A program made the translations under genes and the position numbers. A DNA stretch of 64,000 nt from Actinomadura physcomitrii (GTDB lineage: Bacteria > Actinomycetota > Actinomycetes > Streptosporangiales > Streptosporangiaceae). The first letter of the stretch is position 1, and every line of letters begins with the position of its first letter. This document shows positions 47,601 through 55,526 of the stretch, in pieces. The stretch covers positions 124,001 to 188,000 of the forward strand of contig NZ_WBMS02000011.1 of NCBI RefSeq assembly GCF_008923205.2. Reading direction: 5' to 3'. The notes under the pieces were generated by a model that saw only the letters and a program-made list of their open reading frames with translations, was not told the DNA's origin and did not search any database.

Positions 47601-50141
47601 TCGCCGCCACCGGTCGAGCCGCTCGTGGATCCGGTCGGCGGCGGCCCAGACTCCGGCTTCGGGACTGCCGTCGGCACTGACCTGGCCGGCGAGGGCTGCC
47701 GGAGCGCGCACCGCGCCGGTGAGGCGGCAGATCTCCGCGGCGTCGTCCAGAAGTGCGCGAATGAGGGTGAAGTCGGTGCGTTCGCCTTGCCAGTAACGTC
47801 CGAGCAACCTGCCGCTCGAGGCGGATGCGTGACGCAGGGCCATCGCGGCCTCGTACCATGCCAGTGCCTGCGGAAGCCGTGCGGAGGCTTCCTTGCTCCA
47901 CTCGCCGGTGACGGTCGCTGCGGCCAGGAGCCGTCTGTCGCCGCGGTGGGAGCCGGAGAGTCTGGCGATCCCATGGGCTTCACCAAATCGGCGGACGAGG
48001 GCGGGGAAGTCCGGGATGTTAAGGATGTCCTCGGTGAACACCTGGCCGGCTGCGGCCCTGGCCTGGACGAGCGCGGTGACGTGGTGTTCGAGTTCGGCGG
48101 CGGCGCGGGCTGCGGCGGCTCTGCCATCGTGGGTCAGCCATGCCGCGTCTGGACGGGCCTGCCGCCGCGCGAATTCGGTCAGCCTGTACAGCCCGAGTGC
48201 TTGCTCCGTGGTCTCAGGGGTGGGCATACCGTAAACGGCGGCGATGTCCGCCAAGGATGCCTGGACCTCGCGAAGCAGCAGCGCCATCTCGTGGAAGTGA
48301 GCGGCCAGTCCGCGAAGCCGCTCCTCGGTGAGGGCGGACAGGTCGAGTCCTTCGACCGGCAGTTCGGCGAGGGCGTTCTCCGCAGCGGTCGGTGCGGTGG
48401 GGAGTCCGGGGGGCAGGTCGTCCCAATTGTCACCGACGTCGTCGGCTACGGCGCCGATCGCGGCCCGCAGGTCGCCGAGGCACACGGTGAACTCGGTGAC
48501 CTCGGTCCGCAGCGCCGCGAGATCGGGGGCGGTGAGCCAGACCTCCGGGACGTCGGGACGGCCGGCCGTGCTGTCGAGTAGGGCGAGCAGCCGCTCAGCG
48601 GCGCCTAGGTCGGTGAGGCCCAAGGGCACGGTGAGGTCGGCGTGCGCGGCGAGGCGGCGCCCGAGCGTCTCGGCGCGTTCCCGGAGCAGTTGGAGGCGCG
48701 GCTGCGGTTGCCCGCTTCCTGTGAGGCCCCGCCACGCGAAGTCGGGTCCTTCGGCCACGGGCCGCCACGAGTCGCCCAGCCTTGCCGCCGCGTCGCGGAT
48801 GTCCTGGAGTCCCTCGGCGGTCAGGCCGTCCGGCAGCGCGGTCGGCAGCGGTGGCGCGTCGGCGAGCGCGCTCAGTCGCCCGATCACCTCGTGGAGGGTG
48901 AGGCCCAGCGGCGGTCGCGTTTCGTTCATCGCCGCCGCGTACGCCGACAGCTCCCGCCGCGTGCGCAGGAGACGCTGCCGGTCTTCCTCTGCTTCGGTGG
49001 GGACGGCTTTGGGGCGCTGCGAGAGAGCCTCTCCCAACGTCTTCGCGACCTCTTTGCGGCTCGCGTGGTGGCTGTGCAGCGCCAGGATGAACGCTCCGAG
49101 TCCCACCTTCTCGAGGCGGTTGCGGACCACGTCCAGTGCGGCGGCCTTCTCACTGACGAACAGAACGCTGCGGCCCTTGTACATGAGCGCCGCGATCATG
49201 TTGGCGATGGTCTGGCTCTTGCCGGTGCCGGGCGGTCCGTCCATGATGAACGACCGCCCGTCGAGCGCCGCCGCGACACACTGGCGTTGCGACGAGTCGG
49301 CGTCCAGGACGAGCGGCGTCAACTCGGGGGGCTGGAGTTCGTCGATCCTTTCGGTGTCGAGGGGATCGAAGTACAGCGCGTCTTCGGGCAGGTGCGCGGC
49401 TTCGCCGAGCCCGATGGCCTGGACGAGAGGATGGGCCAGGATCTGGTCCTCGTGATCGAGCAGGTCCCGGTACATCGCCTCCTTGTGGGAGCGGAACGTC
49501 GCGAGCACGACGTCCTCGTTGACCTCCCAGTCCGGGTGGTCCGCGACGGCGGCCCGGACGGCGGAGAGGGTGCTGAGAAGGTCCTTCATGCTGTCGGGGT
49601 CAGGCCAGTCGACGCCGAGCTGCCCCATCTTGACGGCAAGCGCCGGATTGGGGGCGGGGTCCTCGCTCTGCTCGATGATCAGCCTGAACAGACCGGGCCC
49701 GAGGCGGTCGAGCCGCACCGGGACGAGCAGCAGCGGCGCCCGGCTGAAGCTCTCCGCACCCGGCTCGCGCCATCTGAGGAAAGCCACGCCGAGTTGTAGC
49801 GTCCACAAGCCGGTGTCGTTGAACACATGGTTGGAGTCCCGGTAGAGCGTGCGGAGTGACGCGTCGAGCGAAGCCCGGGTGGTCTTCTGCGTGACGATCC
49901 CGTCGGCATCCGCAAGGTCGGCCGGGCCCTCGTCGTCTTCTTCGTCCTCCGGGAGTTCGGCGAACCGCAGGCCCGAGTCGAGATCGACGAGCAGCGGACC
50001 GGCCAGCGGGGATCGGATCTCCAGCGTGGCCGTGCGCGTGGGCCGAAAGTTCAGCAGCCGGTTCCGGCCGCTGAGATCGATCAGGTCGTCGCGCCATTTG
50101 CCTAGTACGTTCCGCAACAGGGCGCGTGGCTGCTCATTCAT
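44694..50141 (-). CDS. Giant DUF4011 / SF1 helicase / REase-like (MTES_1575) / DUF3320 protein
   Basis: 1815-aa protein of the COG1112 type. An N-terminal DUF4011-like region (LIDLSGRNRLLNFRPTR) leads into an SF1 helicase (UPF1-like) with Walker A GPPGTGKS (Lys308) and a DEAS motif (Asp1193-Glu1194). Motifs IV-VI include VQGDERDVIIISVGYGPG and NVAVTRAR. A Vsr/REase-like nuclease follows (GIECDGAMYHSS, Glu1535/Asp1537, then WGTDWYRN) and DUF3320 closes the protein. Relatives occur in defence islands and are suspected anti-phage or DNA-repair effectors. Codon use is less GC-rich than its neighbours. The start ATG 50141 (MNEQPRALLRN) is clear. It lies next to a second nuclease-like pair. Confidence 0.92.
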   Translation of the reverse strand: MNEQPRALLRNVLGKWRDDLIDLSGRNRLLNFRPTRTATLEIRSPLAGPLLVDLDSGLRFAELPEDEEDDEGPADLADADGIVTQKTTRASLDASLRTLYRDSNHVFNDTGLWTLQLGVAFLRWREPGAESFSRAPLLLVPVRLDRLGPGLFRLIIEQSEDPAPNPALAVKMGQLGVDWPDPDSMKDLLSTLSAVRAAVADHPDWEVNEDVVLATFRSHKEAMYRDLLDHEDQILAHPLVQAIGLGEAAHLPEDALYFDPLDTERIDELQPPELTPLVLDADSSQRQCVAAALDGRSFIMDGPPGTGKSQTIANMIAALMYKGRSVLFVSEKAAALDVVRNRLEKVGLGAFILALHSHHASRKEVAKTLGEALSQRPKAVPTEAEEDRQRLLRTRRELSAYAAAMNETRPPLGLTLHEVIGRLSALADAPPLPTALPDGLTAEGLQDIRDAAARLGDSWRPVAEGPDFAWRGLTGSGQPQPRLQLLRERAETLGRRLAAHADLTVPLGLTDLGAAERLLALLDSTAGRPDVPEVWLTAPDLAALRTEVTEFTVCLGDLRAAIGAVADDVGDNWDDLPPGLPTAPTAAENALAELPVEGLDLSALTEERLRGLAAHFHEMALLLREVQASLADIAAVYGMPTPETTEQALGLYRLTEFARRQARPDAAWLTHDGRAAAARAAAELEHHVTALVQARAAAGQVFTEDILNIPDFPALVRRFGEAHGIARLSGSHRGDRRLLAAATVTGEWSKEASARLPQALAWYEAAMALRHASASSGRLLGRYWQGERTDFTLIRALLDDAAEICRLTGAVRAPAALAGQVSADGSPEAGVWAAADRIHERLDRWRRTLVPGPEPGGRPRLVHGPLPDAAAWYEAHLQPLADAAHLIAVVQPVLAATTPLTLAETRRITAQVEEVRAGRKAFLDQRVQDEQLLGPLYRGLDTDADALTIALNWVTGIRAPDEPLPEQAARALLAARPDEDLRATWAAFRAAVTDFVQLFDDSRRADLHSRLTGATPAFDELTGRLAADRSGPDEWRSFRDAQKALRRYGLDGLIGRAAEKGLDGAQFPRAAERAVLEAWTEQIMAGDARLAPVRAIERDKLVELFRDLDRALVANAHAQVIDACNARRPRPNIGQAAVIQREAEKRSRHMPVRTLLDRASAIVPLVKPCFMMSPLTVSQFLPAGYRFDVVIFDEASQVLPQDAVNCVYRGDSLIVAGDQKQLPPTDFFAQTDDSGDDEYDEDAPDSFDSLLDMCKGSGLIRSLPLSWHYRSRHEGLIAFSNRRFYGNSLVTFPSASESGDDVGVTFTKVPGVYERGRSRSNPIEADAVAARVLHHYRTRPHLSLGVVAMSEAQARAIEDAVERARTGHPELERFFAEDRLNGFFVKNLETVQGDERDVIIISVGYGPGPDGRLTMAFGPLNRENGWRRLNVAVTRARHRVEVISSISGSDIREGANASRDHFKKYLDYAEHGPAVLEHAPIVGDAVPESPFEESVLDVLADWGYDVQPQVGVGGYRIDMAVRHPARPGRFALGIECDGAMYHSSKAARDRDRLREEVLRGLGWELHRIWGTDWYRNRPEAEIRLREAVETAIAVTSEQPEPGDAHDPIAVVPESPQAEEPPRVTMESIDDGQSRGWAARYRRAHLDEHLYFYEMHEPGSRALLQRLFLETLAVEAPIQRDVLYRRVATVWGIERLGSRIRSNLDAALADLLRDDSEVEQDGDTLTLRGHQIVPREPGDGVLRKVAEVPPAERRLALLSVIRESPGMSETELTVHTARFFGWNRRGSDIARAFHQDLLTLQGEGLIGGLPDRIVLR

Positions 50142-50459
50142 CAGTGAGCCCCCTCATAAACCCGACTTTCCCGGCACAGTAGGACGCCCGAGCCGGATGG
50201 TCGGTTGACCGCTGCCGGTTCCTCATCGAGTCGTGAACTCGATCGACCACAAGTCTAGGTGTTTATGACCTGTCCGTGTAAGGTGAGTGCCTGTCAAGGC
50301 GGTCGCTTCAGGGGGAGGTCTCGTACGTCGGTGCGCTGGCCTCGTGCGGCTGCCCGGTGGTCCGGTTGACACGCAGCCATGTCCGATTACGGCCAGGTGT
50401 GTCAAGGCCGGTGCGGAGCCTCGCCGACCGTCGTACGCGGAGCACGACGGCCGCCTACA
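50142..50459. other. Intergenic, probably rearranged region
   Basis: 318 nt upstream of the helicase gene. It should hold the helicase promoter. Around 50310-50380 there is a stretch resembling scrambled XRE-regulator coding sequence (EVSYVGAL), so it may be a decayed extension of the adjacent pseudogene. No intact gene is supported. Confidence 0.35.
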
Positions 50460-50776
50460 AAAGGCATGTCGACCTGAAACTGCCCTACGTGTCGGTACGG
50501 CTGATCCTCAAGCCGGCCGGTGCGCACCTGGGGATTAACGGTCCATTCCGTCTCATTACCGTGAAGAACCGTCAAGTCGCTTACGTCGGCGCTCGACGGG
50601 GCGGGCGGCTGATCGAGGATGCAGCGGAGGTACAGGAACTCGCCGTAGATTACGAGCGAATCGGGTTCAAAGCCCTATCAGAGGACGCTTCCCGAACCCG
50701 CACCGCTGAGTTGGTGGAGGTGGCGAGTGGAGATCAATTGGCGGAAGAGTTCCCGGAGCGGGGCGATCAACGATGA
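50460..50776 (+). pseudogene. Truncated XRE/DUF5753 regulator, C-terminal fragment
   Basis: The translated stretch (LKLPYVSVRLILKPAGAHLG, then NGPFRLITVKNRQVAYVGAR) aligns by eye with the C-terminal half of the intact XRE regulator at 61129-61842 (NGPFQIMSLERKDVAYIGAF, and RLIEDAAEVQELAVDYERIG against RLAQDAAEVREMAVDFELIG). The whole helix-turn-helix half is missing, and the natural stop is passed without terminating. It is followed by a DUF397 gene in the same relative position as in the intact copy, so this is a decayed duplicate. Confidence 0.7.
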
Positions 50777-50987
50777 GGCGTGCGTTGAAGTGGCCGGAGT
50801 GACGAGCGGTGTCGCCATCAGGGATTCCAAGGATCCCGATGGCGGGCGGCTGACAGTGGACGGTGACCAGTTCGGACGGTTGCTTCAGCGGATCAAGGGG
50901 GAGCACTCGACCGGGTCTGAACGCGGGCGCAGGGGCCGATCTCGGAGCGGCGGCGCTTCGAGATCGGCCGGTTCGGTGGGGGAGTGA
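50727..50987 (+). CDS. DUF397 protein with extended C-terminus (degenerate copy)
   Basis: 86-aa protein with the DUF397 pattern INWRKSSRSG...CVEVAG...AIRDSKDPDGGRL. The GTG start follows GGTGGAGG at about 9 nt. Against the intact 64-aa copy at 61836-62030, one base is missing near the 3' end, so the frame runs about 22 residues past the usual stop into homologous flanking DNA. DUF397 proteins pair with XRE/DUF5753 regulators; here that partner is broken, so the gene may be non-functional. Confidence 0.7.
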   Translation: MEINWRKSSRSGAINDEACVEVAGVTSGVAIRDSKDPDGGRLTVDGDQFGRLLQRIKGEHSTGSERGRRGRSRSGGASRSAGSVGE

Positions 50988-51646
50988 CTGAGGGAAACAG
51001 GGGCACGGTAGGCGTTGGCGGCCGGATGGGCCGCTCTCTATCGGTTCTGCACCTGAGCCTTGACGACGACCTCGTGTTGCGCGCCGAGGCGGTCCGTCTC
51101 CAGCACCTCGGCTGCCGCTTCGACCTCGACGCGGGCGCGCGATCGCTGGAGGACGCCGCCGCGCTCCACGCGCAGGCGGAGGCCATAATCGGCCAGGCCG
51201 GCATCATGACCGACCGCGCCGGGCCGGGCCCTGCCCGGACCCTCGTCGCTGTCGGCGGCGTCCTCGGTGCGGGGTCCGAACTCGGCACCCACCGCGAGAG
51301 CGGCAAGGCGTGCATAGCATTGGCCATCACTCAGCTCCGCTTCGGACAGTACGTCTCGGCGGCGGCAGCGTTCCACGCGGCCACCGATGCGCTGGAACGG
51401 GCGCGCAATCGGTCCGGCCGGGCCCGGACGGGTGGATACCCGACGCCGCGGCGCCCGCCCGATGGGCACGGCCGAATTGGTGGCCGCAGAGCTGTGTCCC
51501 ATCCGTCTCGATGCCGTCGACGAAGCCACCACGGCAAGCACCGCCCAGGCCCGCGATCAGATCAGCCCACCAAACCTGCCGGCGGTACCTGTACGAGCGC
51601 GCACGGCGAATCCGGCACCGGCCAGATCAGGGGGCTGAGCACTTGA
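50984..51646 (+). CDS. Hypothetical protein, possibly frameshifted
   Basis: 220-aa reading frame of unrecognised family. From about residue 18 to 145 (LSVLHLSLDDDLVLRAEAVR ... AAAFHAATDALERARNRSG) the third codon positions are GC-rich and the predicted helices look natural. Beyond about 51430 the frame turns Arg/Pro-rich, while an overlapping frame (ELVAAELCPIRLDAVDEATT) looks more natural. This suggests a frameshift around 51440. It follows the degenerate DUF397 gene in the same direction. Whether it is expressed is doubtful. Confidence 0.35.
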   Translation: MTEGNRGTVGVGGRMGRSLSVLHLSLDDDLVLRAEAVRLQHLGCRFDLDAGARSLEDAAALHAQAEAIIGQAGIMTDRAGPGPARTLVAVGGVLGAGSELGTHRESGKACIALAITQLRFGQYVSAAAAFHAATDALERARNRSGRARTGGYPTPRRPPDGHGRIGGRRAVSHPSRCRRRSHHGKHRPGPRSDQPTKPAGGTCTSAHGESGTGQIRGLST

Positions 51647-51710
51647 CCGCCGGAGAGCCCGTGATGCGAGCCGGACTACGGTTGTCATCGTTCACGGCAG
51701 AATCCGAAGA

Positions 51711-53177
51711 TCACCAATCGTCGATCTCGCGCGGGCTCTCTTCGGGCGTCACCATGTGCCTGGCCCCCGAAAGGCGGTCGACATGCGCCCGCATCATCGC
51801 GAAGGCCTCGCCGGCAACGCGCCCCTCCTCGGGATCGAATCTCGGGAACGCGAGCAGCGCCAGGGTGACAAGCTGTGAGATCTCAAAGCGACTGGATCCG
51901 TATCCGGTCACGGAATCGTTGGTGAAGTTCAGTTTCAGGAGGTTCCCTTCGGCAGATCTCACCGCGACCCGCCGGACTTGTGCATTCGGTCCGGCAGTGG
52001 AAATCACCCGCATGAAGTCGGCATCGTCGAAGACGCCCGTGTCGCCCTCGGACTCGCAGGTCCATTTGCGACCCTCGTCGACGAACTCGATCGTCCGGAC
52101 GGGAGTTCTGTCTCTCATGAGCAGGCGTAGCCGCTGCAGGACATCTCCCAATGGAACCCCGGTGGATTTCACGGTCTCCGGCAACTGGTCGGCGCTGCCG
52201 TACAGGCGAAGGAGGGAGTGGCGCATGCGGAACGCGAGGCCGCCGTCTTCGATCGTAAAGTATGCGAACCTTTTGCCGGGAAGTTCGTTTACCTCGGAGG
52301 CGACCGCGGCGCTGGCACGTGCCTTGAGGCGGTCGCTGTTGGCCCAGATGAGTTCCTGCAGGTTTTCAGTCGGCTCTGAAAGATCCAGGCTCACCAGTTG
52401 ATCGAACTTCAGCGAGTGCCCCAGATTGCGCCAGAACAGCGTGTCCTTGATCCAGTCCTGCTCAAGGAGGAACAGTAATGCGCTGTCGTCGAGGTGATCC
52501 TGCTTGACCGCCGCGGGAAACAGGGAAGCGGGCTGCCCTGAGCCCACCCAGAGGGCTTGCAGGACCTGGAGGAGTCGGTCGGTGCGATCCGAATCCAGAA
52601 CGCTTGCGATTCGGCCGGCCGCGCTGGCCGTCCGCAGGGAGTCACCGCGTCTCGCGGATTCGAAACCGTCCTCGAAAAGCGTTGCGGTATCGGCGGCCTC
52701 TTCTCGGTCCACGACGCCGCGCCCGCCTTGGAGGACGGCGGCGGAGGCGAGGCCCAACAGGTCGGTTCGACGCCTTCTGGCCACGAACTCGTCCGCGCCG
52801 GCCGCATCGGTGATGAGCACACCGTGGTCTTGTGCTTCGGACGATACCAGCGAGTTGTGCTCCGCTGACGACGAGACCGATCCCAACCCGTAGAAGATGG
52901 GTTTCCGGTCGGGTACCAGCCCGATGTCCTCCGCAAGATGCTCGGGGTTGGTGTCGGCCCGGATGAACAACTCCCGTGAGCGCTCCTCGCCGGGCCAACT
53001 GAGCACGATATCGGGAACGAAGGTGTTATTGAAGTAGTCTGTGGTCCTGATTCGGACGCGCGTGTCCAGCGCCCGGATCCGGTTGATGACCTGCTCTTTC
53101 ACGGAGGAGATGGAACGCGTTAGTGCTGCGATGCTCGCGTGGTCTTCCGCGCCCGCCGAAACACGATGACCAGTCAT
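51711..53177 (-). CDS. 488-aa protein of unknown family, coupled to a PD-(D/E)XK nuclease-like gene
   Basis: No family recognised. The N-terminal third has alternating strand-like segments (VRIRTTDYFNNTFVPDIVLS, then RELFIRADTN; Pro55-Asp56 and Glu69) that loosely recall a restriction-endonuclease fold but lack an obvious E-x-K. The middle is helical, with several Leu-rich stretches (DRTDRLLQVLQALWVGS, DSALLFLLEQDWIKDTLFWR). No signal or membrane segment is seen. Its ATG overlaps the stop of the upstream nuclease-like gene (ATGA), so the two products are probably made together. Third codon positions carry more A/T than the window average, which suggests transfer. Its neighbour is the giant DUF4011 helicase-nuclease. 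Confidence 0.75.
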   Translation of the reverse strand: MTGHRVSAGAEDHASIAALTRSISSVKEQVINRIRALDTRVRIRTTDYFNNTFVPDIVLSWPGEERSRELFIRADTNPEHLAEDIGLVPDRKPIFYGLGSVSSSAEHNSLVSSEAQDHGVLITDAAGADEFVARRRRTDLLGLASAAVLQGGRGVVDREEAADTATLFEDGFESARRGDSLRTASAAGRIASVLDSDRTDRLLQVLQALWVGSGQPASLFPAAVKQDHLDDSALLFLLEQDWIKDTLFWRNLGHSLKFDQLVSLDLSEPTENLQELIWANSDRLKARASAAVASEVNELPGKRFAYFTIEDGGLAFRMRHSLLRLYGSADQLPETVKSTGVPLGDVLQRLRLLMRDRTPVRTIEFVDEGRKWTCESEGDTGVFDDADFMRVISTAGPNAQVRRVAVRSAEGNLLKLNFTNDSVTGYGSSRFEISQLVTLALLAFPRFDPEEGRVAGEAFAMMRAHVDRLSGARHMVTPEESPREIDDW

Positions 53178-53773
53178 GACTGACCTCGCTTCCTGCGAAT
53201 CCGCTCCAGCTCGCCGAGCTCTTCCGGGGAGATGACGAGCTTCTCCTGCCGCTCCGACAATACGATGAGCCAGAGGCGATCGGCCACATCTTTGATTCGG
53301 CTGCCGTTAATTAGGGTTTCGGCCTTGTCGTGGTCCTCGGTGCCCAGGACGCGGCCTCGTTCGTGGAGGACGCCTTCCCGGACCTTCGCCGGTGAGCAGA
53401 GCTCGTTCCAGTTCGTGACGTTGAAGGGGCACCATGTGATCCACATGAAGTTCTGCGCGTTGCCGGGGTGCTCACTCACCGCTACGTAGCATTTCGCTAG
53501 GTAGCTGAGGTAATGCGAGCCCTGGTCGCCGGGCGTCGAGTACCCCTTCACTTCGGTAAGAAAGGACTGGTTGTCCAGGCCCTCTCCCCGCAGGATGCCG
53601 CCGAGATCGAACGAGAAACCCTCAGTGGCGAACGGCCATGAGAACGTCAGCCTGTCCACCCCGAATTGATCGGTGACCAGCCACGATGCCCGTACGCGGG
53701 TGGTGTTGTCGAGCCATAGCTTGGCTCGTCGTGCATAGTCCGCGCCACGGACATGGAGTTCTTCCCCGGGCAT
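53174..53773 (-). CDS. PD-(D/E)XK nuclease-like protein
   Basis: 199-aa protein. The central segment FSFDLGG ... SFLTEVKGYSTPGDQGSHYL shows Asp56 followed 17 residues later by Glu74-Val-Lys76, the D...ExK arrangement of the PD-(D/E)XK superfamily. A following helix with YLSYLAKCYVAV fits the fold. Trp/Phe-rich strands flank it. The family is not otherwise recognised. ATG 53773 starts MPGEELHVRG. It is the first gene of a coupled pair with the 488-aa unknown protein and lies near the helicase-nuclease gene, so a nucleic-acid-targeting defence role is plausible but inferred. Confidence 0.7.
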   Translation of the reverse strand: MPGEELHVRGADYARRAKLWLDNTTRVRASWLVTDQFGVDRLTFSWPFATEGFSFDLGGILRGEGLDNQSFLTEVKGYSTPGDQGSHYLSYLAKCYVAVSEHPGNAQNFMWITWCPFNVTNWNELCSPAKVREGVLHERGRVLGTEDHDKAETLINGSRIKDVADRLWLIVLSERQEKLVISPEELGELERIRRKRGQS

Positions 53774-53868
53774 GGCGAGATTTTAGCGGGTCGGCTTGCA
53801 ATTCTCGGGCAATCGGCAAGAATCGCCCATCGGTTCCGTGCGGGCCGCGACCGCCGTCTGCGGGGTGG

Positions 53869-54632
53869 TCAGGCCTCGGGCGGTCGGCGCTGCCAGATCA
53901 CCGCTATGCCCGCCTTGGGCAGGATCCAAGCGTCCACGCTGACGCTGATGACCTGCGTCCGGTCGAGCCCCGGGGGCGTAGCTGATGGACGCGGGACGGG
54001 GCGCGCCGAAGTAGTCCAGGGCGCGGATCCGCTCGATGCCGGGGACGGCCACGCTGATCGAGTACGTGGCACCGAACGTCGGCTTCGGAACCTCGAAGCT
54101 CAGCAGGTTGCCGTTGGCGAGCACCTTGGCGCTGAACGAGACCGGCTGCCCGCCGAAGGTGGCGTCGATGAAGGTGAACCCGTTGCTCCAGTCGTCGAAC
54201 TCCCCCGTCAGGGGAGCCGCCAGACCGCGCCCATGTCCTGCGCCCTCAACGCCACGTCGTACTCGTCCTTCCATCTGGCGACACGGAAGGCGAAACGCGT
54301 CCTGCGCACGTTGGTCGTGTAGTAGGCGAACTGGGAGAACACCTCGTAGTAGGTTCCCGGAGCGCAGGCGCGAAGCGGTCTCGATCACGTGGTCGAGTTC
54401 CTTGGGGGACAGGCGCAGCGTCTCCACTTTCTCGCTCTCCGCCATCGACTGGGCGACGGCCAGCTTCACGTCCTCCTGCTGCTCGTCGGGCACGGAGCGC
54501 GCGTGCTCGACGAACCTGTCCTCGGCGATCTGGTTCAGCAGTAGTACCTGGAACAGGGTCAGCGTGATCCCGACCTGGAAGATCGCCACACCGACATCGG
54601 CGATCGCCGTCTGCGTCCCCGAACGCGCCATG
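53869..54632 (-). pseudogene. Frameshifted membrane-anchored protein gene of unknown family
   Basis: On the minus strand the frame opens MARSGTQTAIADVG with a membrane segment (VGVAIFQVGITLTLFQVLLL) and an acidic helix. It then must switch frame near 54372 to continue as APGTYYEVFSQFAYYTT and meets a stop (MGAVWRLP). It returns to the first frame (EFDDWSNGFTFIDATFGGQP) and shifts again near 53968 to end in QVISVSVDAWILPKAGIAVI. At least two frameshifts and one stop make it a likely pseudogene, or else sequencing errors. Its 5' end abuts the kinase remnant exactly, with no promoter between. Confidence 0.65.
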
Positions 54633-55330
54633 GTCAACGACATGCAGGCCCGCCTCGCCCGCCTCCACCACCCCGGCATCCCCGCCCTCTACGACTTCGG
54701 CGCCCACCACGACGACCTCTTCATGGTCATGGAACTCGTCCCCAGCGCCGTGAGCCTGCGCGACCTCATCGCCGAACGCGGCGACGACACCGTCCCCGTC
54801 CCCTGGGCCGCCCTGATCGGCGCCCAGTTCTGCGCCGCCCTCGCCGCCGGCCTGATCCACCGCGACCTCACCCCGTCCAATATCGTCCTCGCCCCCGACG
54901 GCACCGTGAAGATCCTCGACTTCGGCGTCGCCACCGCCGCCGACCGCGCCGGTTCTCCGCCATCACCCACCCCGGCGAGGTCCCGGGCTCCGCCCGCTAC
55001 ATCGCCCCCGAACTCGACGGCTACACCGGCGCCGACGCCCGCAGCGACCTCTACTCGGCCGGCTGCGTCCTCCACGAACTCCTCACCGGCCACCACCACG
55101 ACGGCGCGCCCCCGCCCCCCGACCTGCCGGCCCCGATGGCGCACCTCCTGCACTCCCTCCTCGCCGACGACCCGTCCGCCCGCCCCTCCACCGCCGCCGA
55201 CGTCGTCCACGCCCTCCTGCCCCACGCCCGCCACGCCCCACCCCTCCCGGGCTTCCACACCCCCACCCCGAACGCCCCCTTCCCCCTCTACGCCACCGCC
55301 GTCTCCCTCCTCCCCACCGACGGCGACTGA
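54633..55330 (+). pseudogene. Ser/Thr protein kinase remnant: N-lobe lost and internal frameshift
   Basis: The frame enters in the kinase N-lobe helix (ARLARLHHPGIPALYDFG), then has HRDLTPSNIVLAPDG (catalytic loop) and ILDFGVA (DFG). Glycine loop and VAIK lysine are absent. One base is missing near 54949, after which the correct continuation (AITHPGEVPGSARYIAPELD, then ARSDLYSAGCVLHELLTG) lies in another frame, ending at TGA 55328-55330. The last coding bases (55275-55315) recur exactly at 62162-62202. The left edge coincides with the start of the opposite-strand pseudogene, marking a rearrangement junction. Confidence 0.75.
55275..55315 (+). repeat. 41-bp direct repeat, copy 1 (kinase gene tail)
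   Basis: Exactly identical to 62162-62202, about 6.9 kb away on the same strand. It encodes PFPLYATAVSLLP near the C-terminus of the kinase pseudogene. Confidence 0.9.
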
Positions 55331-55526
55331 CGGTCCGAACGCCCGCGGGGAACCCCGGCACGCGACGTCCACCGCCGCGATGGGATTCGACGACGCCTTG
55401 ACGGATATGACGACTGCTGTTTCAGTAGAACGAGCTTCTACCTACTTGTTCTCGTCCCAGGGACGGCAGGCGATGGTCGTGATTCGTTCGAGGCCGAACC
55501 GGCGCCGGCTTTTTTGTCATCCGACT
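55331..55526. promoter_or_regulatory. Promoter region of the secreted hydrolase / P450 operon
   Basis: 196 nt, clearly AT-richer than the genes. A TTGACG hexamer at 55399-55404 could be a -35 element. The TetR-type palindrome at 55425-55441 follows it, in position to block RNA polymerase. Confidence 0.5.
55425..55441. promoter_or_regulatory. TetR operator candidate, copy 1 (GTAGAA-cgagc-TTCTAC)
   Basis: Perfect 6-bp inverted repeat with a 5-nt spacer. The core is the same as at 59573-59597 next to the TetR and second P450 genes, which links the two transcription units to one regulator. Confidence 0.75.

Noticed and set aside
50223..50405. 60-aa minus-strand frame beside the helicase gene
   Set aside because: No ribosome site, no motif, and His/Thr/Pro-rich low-quality composition; treated as intergenic.
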